From: Metabacillus litoralis
GTDB taxonomy: Bacteria > Bacillota > Bacilli > Bacillales > Bacillaceae
DNA: 64,000 bases
Reading direction: 5' to 3'
Assembly (NCBI RefSeq): GCF_020524045.1
Contig: NZ_JAIVKL010000017.1
Location: 40,379 to 104,378 of the forward strand
Shown here: positions 24,128-33,487 of the stretch, one piece after another
How positions within the stretch are numbered: position 1 is the first letter of the stretch
How the letters are laid out: each line of letters opens with the position of its first letter
The notes under the pieces: generated by a model
Databases searched by the model: none
What the model was told of the DNA's origin: nothing
Seen by the model: the letters and a program-made list of their open reading frames with translations, nothing else
Made by a program: the position numbers and the translations under genes

Positions 24128-25681
24128 ATGGTTGTAAAAGAAGCAGTAAAACAGCACAGTAACTTAAAGCAACCTGTCTTAAATATGCAGGGTATAAGTA
24201 AAACCTTCTCAAGTATCACCGTAATAAATAATGTGAAAATTGAGTTGTATCCAGGTGAAGTTCATGCACTAATGGGGGAGAATGGTGCAGGAAAGTCAAC
24301 CTTAATGAAAATTCTTGCAGGAATTCACCTTCCTGATAATAATGGGGGGGAAATTTATTATAAAGGTCAACCAGTTCTGTGGAAGGACCCTATTGATGCA
24401 AGAATTAAAGGAATAAGTGTTATCCACCAGGAGTTGAATCTTTCTCCTAATCTTACAATCAGTGAAAATATTTTAATGGGTACTAAGTTTCCTAGAAATG
24501 GGTTAGGAATGATTCAATGGGATAAGGTTCATGAGCTCGCTCAAAAGGTGTTAGATTCAATGGGCTCTAATCTTAACCCACGGCAGCTTGTATCAACTCT
24601 TAGTGTTGCTCAGCAACAAATGGTTGAAATTGCCCGTGCTCTTTCCTTTAAGGCAGAGGTTCTTATCATGGATGAACCTACTGCCTCGTTAACAGATAAA
24701 GAGATTACGAAGTTATTCGAAATTATCCATGATCTAAAAAAGCAAGGTGTAGCCATCGTATATATATCTCACAGAATGGAAGAAATTTTTAAGATTTCAA
24801 ATCGATTCACTGTACTACGTGATGGCGAGTGGATTGCGAGCGGTCCTATTGAAGAAACAAATCCAGATCACCTTGTGAAGTTAATGGTAGGACGCGACTT
24901 AAAAGATTTATTTAATCGTACGAACTCATCTAATCAGTCGTTTCAAAAGGATGTTTCCCCAGTTTTAGAATTGAGAGATGTATGCGATAAAAAGTTAGTG
25001 AAAAATGTATCATTTAAGGTGTATCCAGGTGAAATTGTCGGCTTAGCAGGACTCGTAGGTGCAGGTAGAACAGAATTGGTAAGAGCCATATTTGGTGCTT
25101 CTGAATTATCGAGTGGAGAAATCTATGTTGAAGGAAAATCTGTAAAAATCAGTTCACCTATTGATGCTATAGCTAATGGAATCGCGCACGTACCTGAAAG
25201 TAGAAAAGAACAAGGATTGTTTTTGTCCATGTCTGTAAAAGAGAACATCTTAATGTCAGAACTTAAAAGTCACTCTAAATCAGGGGTAGTTAATTGGAAA
25301 GAAGTAAATGCTACTGCCGATCGTTATATTAAGGAATTAAGTATAAAAATTGCTTCTCCTGACCAGCCTGTCTCAAATCTTAGTGGAGGAAATCAACAAA
25401 AAGCTGTAATTGCTAGATGGCTTTCCATTTCACCTAAGGTATTACTACTCGATGAACCAACTAGAGGTGTTGATATTGGGGCAAAAACAGAGATTCATAA
25501 AATTGTATCAAAGTTAGCTGATGAAGGTTTAGCAGTACTGATGATTTCTTCAGAGTTGCCAGAAGTATTAGGTATAAGTGATAGAATCCTTGTGATGAGT
25601 GAAGGAAGATTAACTGGTGAACTGTCGAGAGAAGAAGCTACACAAGAGAAGATCATGTACTTAGCTACAAGAGGGGAGTAA
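24128..25681 (+). CDS. Sugar ABC transporter ATP-binding protein (RbsA type)
   Basis: This protein has two fused ABC domains, as in RbsA/MglA. The first has GENGAGKSTLMK (Walker A, about residue 50), the signature-like LSVAQQQMVEIARAL and LIMDEPTASLT. The second has the usual variant Walker A GLVGAGRTEL near 310, NLSGGNQQKAVIARWL and LLLDEPTRGVDIGAK. The asymmetry is normal for this class. It powers import with the permease that follows 5 bases later. The ATG at 24128 is preferred since GAAGGG lies 12 bases upstream; the ATG at 24116 directly touches that site. Either gives a normal length of about 517-521 aa. Confidence 0.93.
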   Translation: MVVKEAVKQHSNLKQPVLNMQGISKTFSSITVINNVKIELYPGEVHALMGENGAGKSTLMKILAGIHLPDNNGGEIYYKGQPVLWKDPIDARIKGISVIHQELNLSPNLTISENILMGTKFPRNGLGMIQWDKVHELAQKVLDSMGSNLNPRQLVSTLSVAQQQMVEIARALSFKAEVLIMDEPTASLTDKEITKLFEIIHDLKKQGVAIVYISHRMEEIFKISNRFTVLRDGEWIASGPIEETNPDHLVKLMVGRDLKDLFNRTNSSNQSFQKDVSPVLELRDVCDKKLVKNVSFKVYPGEIVGLAGLVGAGRTELVRAIFGASELSSGEIYVEGKSVKISSPIDAIANGIAHVPESRKEQGLFLSMSVKENILMSELKSHSKSGVVNWKEVNATADRYIKELSIKIASPDQPVSNLSGGNQQKAVIARWLSISPKVLLLDEPTRGVDIGAKTEIHKIVSKLADEGLAVLMISSELPEVLGISDRILVMSEGRLTGELSREEATQEKIMYLATRGE

Positions 25682-25686
25682 CAATT

Positions 25687-26673
25687 ATGAAGGCAAATGT
25701 ACAAACTGCTACCAAAACTCAAGGTCTAAACGTCGGAAATATTCTTCATGGATTATGGAATCGTTTAGGAATGATTATGATTTTATTACTATTATGTGTT
25801 GTGCTTTCGTTCACGGCTCCGAACTTTTTAGATACTGCAAATCTTTTGAATGTATTAAAACAAGTTTCAATTATTGCAATATTAGCTGCAGGGATGACAA
25901 TTGTAATTTTAACAGGTGGAATTGATCTATCGGTAGGGTCAACAGTAGCCTTATCAGGTGTTATTTCGGTCATGGTCTCATCATTAGGAGTAAATCCTTT
26001 TATTGCCATGTTATCTGGGGCTGCAGTAGGGTGCACAGTAGGATTAATTAACGGTTTTTTTATAGCTAAGACGAAACTACCTGCTTTCATTGTAACACTC
26101 GGTAGCTTCACATATGTACGAGGTCTTGCTTATGTTATAAGTGGTGGTTATCCGATCGTGTTAGCAAATGAAACCTTTAAGTTTATTGGAGGCGGAACGA
26201 TTTTAGGAATCCCAACTCCAATTTATATAATGCTTTTAGTTTATGTTGTGATGTTTTTCGTATTGAAATATACAATGTTTGGTCGTCATATTTATGCGAT
26301 TGGCGGGAATGAAGAGGCTGCACGTTTAACAGGTATTAAAGTAGAAAGATCTTTAATAAATGTATATTCAATAAGCGGTTTACTAGCTGGATTAGGTGGA
26401 GTTGTTTTAGCTGGAAGATTATATTCTGGTCAGCCAACAGCTGGACAAATGTATGAGCTTGATGCCATTGCTGCTGTAATTCTTGGAGGAACAAGCTTAG
26501 TAGGTGGTAGAGGAAAGATTCAAGGAACGATTATTGGGGTTTTAATTATGGGAGTTATTAGTAATGGTTTAACTTTAATGGATGTTAATTATTACTGGCA
26601 ATTAGTTGTAAAAGGTGGAGTAATTGTTGCAGCCGTATTATTAGATCGCTTACGTGGAGATAGTGCTGCGTAA
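25687..26673 (+). CDS. Sugar ABC transporter permease (RbsC type)
   Basis: This 328-aa permease belongs to the BPD_transp_2 family with about eight to ten membrane helices. Family hallmarks are ILTGGIDLSVGSTVALSGV, IVTLGSFTYVRGLAYVISGG, AIGGNEEAARLTGIKV (the coupling loop that docks on the ATPase), and AVILGGTSLVGGRGKIQGT. It forms the membrane pore for the sugar bound by the upstream SBP. The start lies 5 bases past the ATPase stop, with GAGGGGAG overlapping the end of the ATPase gene, so translation is coupled. A terminator-like hairpin follows. Confidence 0.94.
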   Translation: MKANVQTATKTQGLNVGNILHGLWNRLGMIMILLLLCVVLSFTAPNFLDTANLLNVLKQVSIIAILAAGMTIVILTGGIDLSVGSTVALSGVISVMVSSLGVNPFIAMLSGAAVGCTVGLINGFFIAKTKLPAFIVTLGSFTYVRGLAYVISGGYPIVLANETFKFIGGGTILGIPTPIYIMLLVYVVMFFVLKYTMFGRHIYAIGGNEEAARLTGIKVERSLINVYSISGLLAGLGGVVLAGRLYSGQPTAGQMYELDAIAAVILGGTSLVGGRGKIQGTIIGVLIMGVISNGLTLMDVNYYWQLVVKGGVIVAAVLLDRLRGDSAA

Positions 26674-26718
26674 TTTTCATCAATGAAAAGCACACCAAGA
26701 AGCTTGATGAAAATTTTT
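26674..26718 (+). terminator. Terminator-like hairpin before the fructanase gene
   Basis: TTTTCATCAA and TTGATGAAAA are perfect 10-bp arms followed by TTTTT. It would make fructanase expression partly read-through from the importer operon, unless a separate promoter exists. Confidence 0.7.
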
Positions 26719-26735
26719 ATAAGGGTGTGAAGTAA

Positions 26736-29700
26736 TTGTCTCAAAAAAGGAAGATTGGACTTCTAGTTATTTGCTTAACGATGTTATTTTCTCCGTTAAA
26801 AAGTGTTTTTGCAGTAGACCCAGGTTATTATGATGAATCTTATCGTAATCAATTTCATTTTTCACCTGAGGCAAATTGGATGAACGACCCTAACGGAATG
26901 GTTTATTACAAAGGTGAATATCATTTGTTTTATCAATATCATCCATATGGAACGACATGGGGACCTATGCATTGGGGGCATGCTGTCAGTGAGGATCTGG
27001 TTCATTGGGAGCATTTGCCTATAGCCCTTAAGCCTGATGAGAATGGCCAGATCTTTTCAGGAAGTGCAGTCATTGACTGGAACAACACAGCAGGATTTGG
27101 GAAAGAAGCGATGGTTGCTATTTTTACACATGCTGGGGAAAAAGGACAAGTTCAAAGTATTGCCTATAGTCTTGATAAAGGAAGAACATGGGAACAATAT
27201 GAAGGCAACCCAGTCATGCCGAATCCTTCTATACCTGATTGGCGTGATCCTAAAGTATTTTGGCATGATGATTCAAATCGATGGATCATGTCTTTGACTG
27301 CAAAAGATAAGGTTATGTTTTACACATCCCCTAATTAAAGACGTGGGAGTTTGCGAGTGAATTTGGTCTAGATGGTGGAATTCAAGCGAATAGTCTTGAT
27401 CGATTATCTTATGCACTATCACAGCAATCAGCTGGGGACTTTATTTATGAAGCTGATATCACACTAAATGAGAAAAATGGTCGTGAGGGTTCAGGTGGTC
27501 TCGTCTTTCGTGCTAATCAGGAAGCAGAGAATGGATATTTAGTAGAGTTAGATGCAAGAAATGATGAAATTATGTTAAGCAAGAATGTAAGTGGAGAAAA
27601 CCAAGAGATTGCAAGTAAACCTTTTCAGCTAACTACTTCAATTCCTTACCATGTTAAGGTTGAAGCAATAGAAAATACAATAAAAGTATACATGAATCAG
27701 GAATTAGTTTTAGAAAAACAGGATGCATCGTATGACTATGGTCAATTTGGGTTAATAGCAGAGAAATCAACGGCTAGTTTTAGAAATGTTGAGTTTAAAA
27801 AGACGACGAACTTTCGTTCTAACCTCTATAATTGGGAGGTTGTGAGTGGGAGTTGGAATGATACATTAAATGGAAAAGTAGGGTCAGACGAACAAGATGG
27901 ATTTATAATGAGCAGTCAGGAAGGCTCTAATTTTCATTACGAAGCAGATATTACTGTATTAGAAGAAACCGCAAGTAAAGGGGCAGGAGCACTTGTCTTT
28001 CGTGCTGATGCAGAAGCAAAAAATGGGTACTTTGCTAATATAGATGCTCTGAATGATACGGTGAAGGTAATGAAAATGGAGAATGGACAGATTTCCGTAA
28101 TAGCCGAAAAAGAAAAAGACCTTCAGCCAAATCAAACCTACCATCTAAAAGTCAGCACTCTCAATGAAAATATTAAAGTTTATCTAGATGGTCAGCTTAT
28201 ACATGATTTCAATGATGGTTCGTATAAAGAAGGTCTTCTAGGATTAAACATTTGGAATTCGGCCACGAATTTCCAAAACGTGCAATACAGTAAAAATATT
28301 GTAACAGCTGAAAAAGATATTAAGAATCATGATTTTGAAACTGGGAATTTAGAAGGCTGGAAAATTATTAAGGGTAATGCCTTTACAGATGATCATGTAA
28401 CCGATACCACTTCCTTCTGGGGCGGAGACTTTGAACATCAAGGAAACTATCACTTATGGGGCTTTTCAGATCTTCATGAAGGTGATAATGCTACTGGTGA
28501 ACTACATTCTTCATACTTTAAATTAAGTGGATCAGGAGAAATAAACTTTTTATTAGGCGGTGGAAATGACCTAAGCAACCGTTATGTCTCCCTAGTGAGG
28601 GCTTCAGATGATCAAGAGCTAATTCGTCAGGCAAATACAAAATTTAGAGATGAAAAATATAACAGATACGTCTGGGATGCGTCAGATTTTATTGATGAAA
28701 TTGTCTATATGAAAGTAGTTGATCGTGCAACTGGAGGTTGGGGACATATCAATGTTGATGATTTCCAAGTATACAATAAAGGTGCAATTCCAGAAGATGT
28801 AGACCAAGTCGCAAAAGATCCACAAAAGCATGATTCTGGAATACTAAATGGAACTCTTACTGACTGGACTGCTATTTCTGGTGATTGGATACCATCTACT
28901 CATGGTAGTAATGGTGGAATATGGGAGTGTCCTACTCTGGTGGAATTACCAATTGATGGAGATCCAAATAAGACAAAATGGGTTCTTCAAGTCAGCATAA
29001 ATGATGGGGCACCAGCCGGTGGTTCTGGTATCCAATATTTTGTTGGTAACTTTGATGGTAAGACGTTTACTAATGAAAATAGCTTCGATCAAATTTTGTG
29101 GACTGATTATGGTGCAGACTTCTATGCAGCTGTAGACTGGAGCGGGATCGAAGGAGAACACGGTGAAAAGTACTGGCTAGGTTGGATGAGTAATTGGCAG
29201 TATGCGAACAACACTCCAACATCGACTTGGAGAAGTTCAATGACATTACCACGTAAAATGGAGCTTACACAAACAAAAGATGGAGTACGTTTAAAACAAA
29301 CTCCAGTATCTTTAAATTCGATCAGAAACAATCGAGAAAAGGTAGCTTTTGAAAATAAAACAATTACTGTGGATAATGACTATTTATCAACCTTCTCCGG
29401 AGATACGTATGAGATAATTGCAGAATTTGATATTTCAAACTCAACTTCATCAGAATTTGGCTTTGAAGTGAAAAAGGGTTCAGAAGGAGAAACAACAAAA
29501 ATTGGTTATGATGTAAAAAACCAAGAAATGTTCCTAGATCGAACACATTCGGATGATTTTCATTATGGTAATGAAGTTCTAGATTATCATAACGCCCCAT
29601 TACGATTGGATGATAAGACAATTAAAATGCATATTTTAGTAGATCGATCATCGGTAGAGGTTTTTGGGAACAACGGGGAAGTCGTTATAACAGATCAAAT

Positions 29701-30352
29701 TTTCCAGGATCCATCAAGTCAAAATCTTAAGGTCTATAGTATGGACGGAAATGTTTTATTGAAGTCCTTAGAAATTTATCCACTGAAAAGTAGCTGGAAA
29801 AAGAAAAGTGGATTTAAAACAAATATTCAACAATGGACAACTGTTAGTGGAAGCTGGGTAGATACAATGAATGGGAAACAAGGACAAAGTAACGGAGATG
29901 CCTTTATTGTCTCAAATGAAAAAGCAAAGAATTTTACCTATCAAGCGAAAATTAAGGTTTTAGATTCAGATTCCCATCCTAATGATCCAGAAAAAGATAC
30001 CATCGGAAATCCCATAGGGGCAGGAGCGCTTGTTTTTCGCTCTGATGAAACAGCAAAAAATTCATATGCTGTAAATGTAGATGTGAAAAATAACATAGTG
30101 AAGTTAATTAAATTTGTTAATGGAGTTGGTCAGGAACTAGCTACCTATAACAAAGATGGGAATTTAAAATTACAGACAAACACGACGTATGATTTAAAAG
30201 TAAATGTTAATGGAGAGAACATAAGAGTACATTTAAATGGAGAGAAAGTTATAGAGCAAAATGATTCTACCTACAAAGAAGGATACTTTGGATTAAATGT
30301 TTGGGACTCAACCAGTTTGTTTAATCATGTGAAAGCTAAAGTGAAAAAATAG
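26736..30352 (+). pseudogene. Large secreted multidomain GH32 fructanase (levanase-like), single-base frameshift
   Basis: The first frame (26736-27338, TTG start with AAGGGTG) encodes a signal peptide ending SVFA and the first half of a GH32 propeller: WMNDPNG (nucleophile Asp about 51) and WRDPKVF (about 170). It stops at TAA 27336-27338. The next frame continues without a stop from 27335 to 30352 as LKTWEFASEFG, so one missing T in an AATT(T)AAAG tract explains the break; restored length is about 1205 aa. The second part carries three non-GH32 modules, then GGIWECP (acid/base Glu about 731) with the rest of GH32, then another LamG/CBM66-like module. It would cut levan or inulin outside the cell. 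It is either a recent pseudogene or a sequencing error. No slippery heptamer is seen. Confidence 0.85.
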
Positions 30353-30358
30353 TTGATC

Positions 30359-30392
30359 ATAGTAAGGCTGTCAATCTGGCAGCCTTACTATA
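30359..30392 (+). terminator. Terminator after the GH32 gene
   Basis: ATAGTAAGGCTG and CAGCCTTACTAT form a 12-bp perfect stem 7 bases after the stop, followed by ATTATTC. Confidence 0.8.
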
Positions 30393-30430
30393 TTATTCTA
30401 GCTAAAAAGCTGTTTGTTTGGAGGATAACT

Positions 30431-31897
30431 ATGTCTTATTTTCTCGGAATAGATTTAGGGACTTCAAGTGTAAAAACTTGTTTAATTGATCAAAAAGGAA
30501 AGGTTCTTTCATCATTTAGCGAACCATATCAAATTAGCACGCCTAATGCAAATTGGGCAGAACAAGATCCTGATGTATGGTGGATTGCCACAAAAAAGAC
30601 GATTCAAGGATGTTTAGCTCATGCACGAACTAGTATAGAAGTAACTGGCATTGGTTTATCAGGTCAAATGCATGGTTTAGTTATGGTTGATAAAAGTGGA
30701 GAAGTCATTCGACCAGCAATTATTTGGTGTGATCAAAGAAGCCAAGATCAAATCAATTTCCTTTACGAAACATTACCACAAGATATTGGATTAGAAACCT
30801 TAAACGCTATTTCTCCAGGGTTTCTTTTACCTTCATTAATATGGGTTAAACAACACGAGCCAATTCATTACGAAAGAATAGACAAAGTCATGCTGCCAAA
30901 AGATTTTATACGTTATCGATTAACAAATGAGATTGGTACAGATACAACGGACGGGTGTGGAACACTTATCTTTAATCCTTCTGAGAGGAGTTGGGCTAAA
31001 GGGATTATACGTGCATTAGACTTAGATATGAGTATCTTTCCAGTTTGTCGGGAACCATATGAAATTGCAGGATATGTCACAAGTCGTGCAGCAAAAGAGA
31101 CGGGACTAAAAATAAAGACTCCCGTTGTTTTTGGTGGTGGAGATCAACCAATGCAGGCGGTAGGAAATGGCATTATTTCACCTGGAACTGTATCCTGTAC
31201 AATTGGTACAGGTGGGCAGTTATTCTCACCAATAAGCAAACCAAAATATGACGAAAATTTTAGGACAAATACTTTCTGTCATGTGAGGAATTGGTACCTA
31301 TTAGGGGCTAATTTAAGTGCAGGTCTATCATTAAAATGGTTAATGGAAAATGTAATAAATGAACCTGATTTTACTAGATTAAATGATGAAGTAAGTAAAA
31401 TCCCTCCAGGCAGTGAAAAGGTCCTCTACTTACCCTATCTAAATGGCGATCGTACACCTAATATGGATCCTAAAGCAAAAGCTATATTCTTCGGACTACA
31501 ATTAAAACATAATCGATATCACTTAGCTAGAGCAGTTATGGAAGGTGTTGCTTTCTCGTTGCGTGATTCACTAGAAATTTTTCATACTTTACAGGTTCCT
31601 ATGTCAAAAATTATTGCTTCGGGTGGTATCTTACGAAGTGAGTTGTGGTTGCAAATTTTAGCAGATGTTTTTCAAAGGAATATTTATAGAAATATCACGA
31701 AAGAACCAGCATGCTTAGGAGCGGCTATTATGGCAGCTGTTGGTACAAAAAAAGCAAATTCACTTGAAGAAGCTGTGAATGAAATGGTTAAAATGGATAA
31801 CAAAAGTATTGAGCCTCAAAATGAAAACAGTCCTATTTACGAAGAACAATACATGGTATATAGGCATCTTTATAAGCAGAATCAAGTACTATTTTAA
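30431..31897 (+). CDS. FGGY-family carbohydrate kinase (xylulokinase-like)
   Basis: The 488-aa product has the two actin-like domains of FGGY kinases. It starts with the phosphate-binding GIDLGTSSVKT, has SGQMHGLVMVD and WCDQRSQDQ (substrate pocket), GGGDQPMQAVGNG, the adenosine-loop IGTGGQLFSP, and ASGGILRSELWLQILADVF near the C terminus. It most resembles D-xylulose kinase (XylB type). In a fructan locus the substrate could be another ketose, which is inference. I chose the ATG at 30431 with TTGGAGGATAACT upstream; an open frame reaches back to 30353 but includes the terminator. It is the last gene before a promoter that serves the next unit. Confidence 0.88.
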   Translation: MSYFLGIDLGTSSVKTCLIDQKGKVLSSFSEPYQISTPNANWAEQDPDVWWIATKKTIQGCLAHARTSIEVTGIGLSGQMHGLVMVDKSGEVIRPAIIWCDQRSQDQINFLYETLPQDIGLETLNAISPGFLLPSLIWVKQHEPIHYERIDKVMLPKDFIRYRLTNEIGTDTTDGCGTLIFNPSERSWAKGIIRALDLDMSIFPVCREPYEIAGYVTSRAAKETGLKIKTPVVFGGGDQPMQAVGNGIISPGTVSCTIGTGGQLFSPISKPKYDENFRTNTFCHVRNWYLLGANLSAGLSLKWLMENVINEPDFTRLNDEVSKIPPGSEKVLYLPYLNGDRTPNMDPKAKAIFFGLQLKHNRYHLARAVMEGVAFSLRDSLEIFHTLQVPMSKIIASGGILRSELWLQILADVFQRNIYRNITKEPACLGAAIMAAVGTKKANSLEEAVNEMVKMDNKSIEPQNENSPIYEEQYMVYRHLYKQNQVLF

Positions 31898-32089
31898 ATA
31901 GTTTATAGTATTGTTTCTTTTTACGAAATTAGTATAATTGGAGGTTGCTTTCCACTGAAGGACAGGGTTCACTTGTATAAACTTATCTTTGAGGGGGAAG
32001 CGACTCTTACAATCAACTTCGTAAATAAATTTGTTATTCTATCCACACCATTTCTTCATTAGTATCATTAAAGCTATTTGATCACTATA
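31898..32089. other. Gene-free leader/intergenic stretch
   Basis: No coding sequence is seen. A dyad of GGTTGCTTTCC (31943 region) with GGAAGCGAC about 50 bases later could fold, but lacks a T run. Confidence 0.4.
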
Positions 32090-32118
32090 TTGACAGGGCT
32101 ATCGAATTTTAATAAAGT
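32090..32118 (+). promoter_or_regulatory. Likely promoter of the sda-like/lacI unit
   Basis: TTGACA at 32090-32095, a 17-bp spacer and TAAAGT at 32113-32118. The operator immediately follows, consistent with repression by its own LacI product. Confidence 0.6.
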
Positions 32119-32123
32119 GAAAT

Positions 32124-32144
32124 AAACGATTAAGGTAATCGTTT
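32124..32144 (+). promoter_or_regulatory. Palindromic LacI-type operator
   Basis: AAACGATTA and TAATCGTTT are perfect 9-bp arms around AGG, 5 bases after the -10 box. The half-site AAACGATTA is shared with the other operators in the locus. Confidence 0.75.
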
Positions 32145-32189
32145 GCATAACTATTATTTTTGGTGGCCCTTCATCAAGGAGGGTGTAGG

Positions 32190-32333
32190 GTGTTAGTAAG
32201 AAAAGATAACAAGATAATAATTGATGCTTACTATCAAGCCATCAAATTAAATTTAGAACCCAATTTTATTCATATCCTGGAGTACGAATTGTTACGAAGG
32301 GGGCTAATAAATCAAATAAAAAAGACTGTATGA
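32190..32333 (+). CDS. Sda-like sporulation histidine kinase inhibitor, 47 aa
   Basis: A GTG start at 32190 has AAGGAGGG 7 bases upstream. The 47-aa product contains IIIDAYYQAIKLNLEPNFI then IHILEYELLRRGLI. This matches the helical hairpin of Sda (LLxxSYxxAxxxxLxxxFIxLIxxExxRRxL), which in Bacillus subtilis binds KinA and blocks entry into sporulation. The stop is 9 bases before the lacI start, so both are probably one transcript under a sugar-responsive operator. A link between fructan sensing and delaying sporulation is inference. It could also act on a different kinase. Length and key residues fit the family. Confidence 0.75.
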   Translation: MLVRKDNKIIIDAYYQAIKLNLEPNFIHILEYELLRRGLINQIKKTV

Positions 32334-32342
32334 GGTAGAGAT

Positions 32343-33371
32343 ATGAAAACCGTTAAAAGTGGCGAAAAGTCCACTGCAAGTATTAAAGATGTGGCAGAGA
32401 AGGCCGGTGTTTCAACTGCAACTGTATCACATGTTATCAATCAAACACGTTTTGTTGCTGAAGAAACAAAGTTAAAAGTGATGCAAACAATGAAAGAGTT
32501 AGATTATCGACCAAACTCGATTGCGCGAAGCTTGAGAAGTGCAAAATCTAAAACAATTGGGTTGCTTATTCCAGTAACGGGATCTGATACATCTAATTTT
32601 TTCTTTATGTCAATTGCACAGGGAATTGAGAGTAAATTAAAAGAACATGGTTATAACCTCATTTTAAGTAATTCAAATGAAGATATAGAAAACGAGCAGG
32701 AACAAATTAAGTCATTTAATTCTCAACTAATTGATGGATTAATTATTGCACCAACTGGATTAGATTCTTCCTATCTAGAAAAGACTCTAAGTGGCACATA
32801 CCCGGTTGTTTTTATTGATCGTAAGCCTAGAGGATTTAATGGGGATTTTGTACTAGTTGATAACTTTAGAGGAACTTATGATGCAGTACAATTGCTTGTT
32901 AAAAAAGGTCATCGGTACATTGGATATTTAACAGGCACACTTGGTTTATCATCGGTTGATGAAAGGCTACAGGGATATAAAAAAGCTTTAGAAAAAAATA
33001 ATATCCCTTTAAATGATAAACATATAAGAGAAGGAAAGCCAAGCTTTGACTCAGGCTATCAATTAACAAAAGAAATAATGGAAGAAGAAAAGATAACGGC
33101 CTTAATTGTATCAAATAACGTTATGACAATGGGGGCAATGGCATTTCTACAAGAAAAACAAATGAAAATTCCTGATCAATTAGCTGTTATTGGTTATGAT
33201 GATTATGATTGGGCGAAGATAACAACGCCTCCATTAACAGTCATTAAACAACCAGCTTTTGATTTAGGGGTAACTGCAGGAGAAACGTTGATCGAACGAA
33301 TTAACAATCCTGAAAAAGTGTACAGCGAGGTTACTTTAGTAACAGATATGATTATCCGTCAATCTGTGTAA
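32343..33371 (+). CDS. LacI-family transcriptional regulator
   Basis: This 342-aa repressor has an N-terminal helix-turn-helix: ASIKDVAEKAGVSTATVSHV, then the hinge YRPNSIARSLRS. The C-terminal ligand domain (about 70-340) is of the periplasmic-binding-protein fold, with TIGLLIPVTGS, GLIIAPTGLD, VFIDRKPRG and LAVIGYDDYDWA. It ends with a NWAxxxxPPLTxIKQP-like sequence as in ScrR/KdgR-type regulators. It probably senses fructose or an oligofructoside and binds the AAACGATTA operators. It lies 9 bases after the Sda-like ORF; the GAGGTAGAG site is inside that ORF's end. A hairpin follows the stop. Confidence 0.92.
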   Translation: MKTVKSGEKSTASIKDVAEKAGVSTATVSHVINQTRFVAEETKLKVMQTMKELDYRPNSIARSLRSAKSKTIGLLIPVTGSDTSNFFFMSIAQGIESKLKEHGYNLILSNSNEDIENEQEQIKSFNSQLIDGLIIAPTGLDSSYLEKTLSGTYPVVFIDRKPRGFNGDFVLVDNFRGTYDAVQLLVKKGHRYIGYLTGTLGLSSVDERLQGYKKALEKNNIPLNDKHIREGKPSFDSGYQLTKEIMEEEKITALIVSNNVMTMGAMAFLQEKQMKIPDQLAVIGYDDYDWAKITTPPLTVIKQPAFDLGVTAGETLIERINNPEKVYSEVTLVTDMIIRQSV

Positions 33372-33391
33372 TATCATTAATATATTAAAAC

Positions 33392-33424
33392 CGGCTGATT
33401 AGTTAACTAATGTAATCAGCTTAT
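33392..33424 (+). terminator. Terminator after lacI 1
   Basis: GGCTGATTA and TAATCAGCT arms followed by TATTATTTA, 20 bases after the stop. Confidence 0.65.
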
Positions 33425-33431
33425 TATTTAG

Positions 33432-33471
33432 AATTCTATTTAAACGATTACGTAAACGTTTAAATAGAATT
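33432..33471 (+). promoter_or_regulatory. Long palindromic operator before fructokinase
   Basis: A perfect 15-bp inverted repeat (AATTCTATTTAAACG with its complement) surrounds a 10-bp spacer ATTACGTAAA. It contains AAACGATTACG and TACGTAAACG, so it holds overlapping half-sites of the locus operator. It ends 3 bases before the fructokinase ribosome site. Confidence 0.75.
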
Positions 33472-33487
33472 GAAGGGAGATAAAGAC

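Noticed and set aside
27327..27345. Programmed ribosomal frameshift in the GH32 gene
   Set aside because: There is no X-XXY-YYZ slippery heptamer and no stimulatory hairpin at the site. A single-base deletion is simpler.
31943..32000. Riboswitch or T-box before the Sda-like unit
   Set aside because: There is a weak dyad but no conserved T-box sequence, no riboswitch core, and it lies before the promoter.
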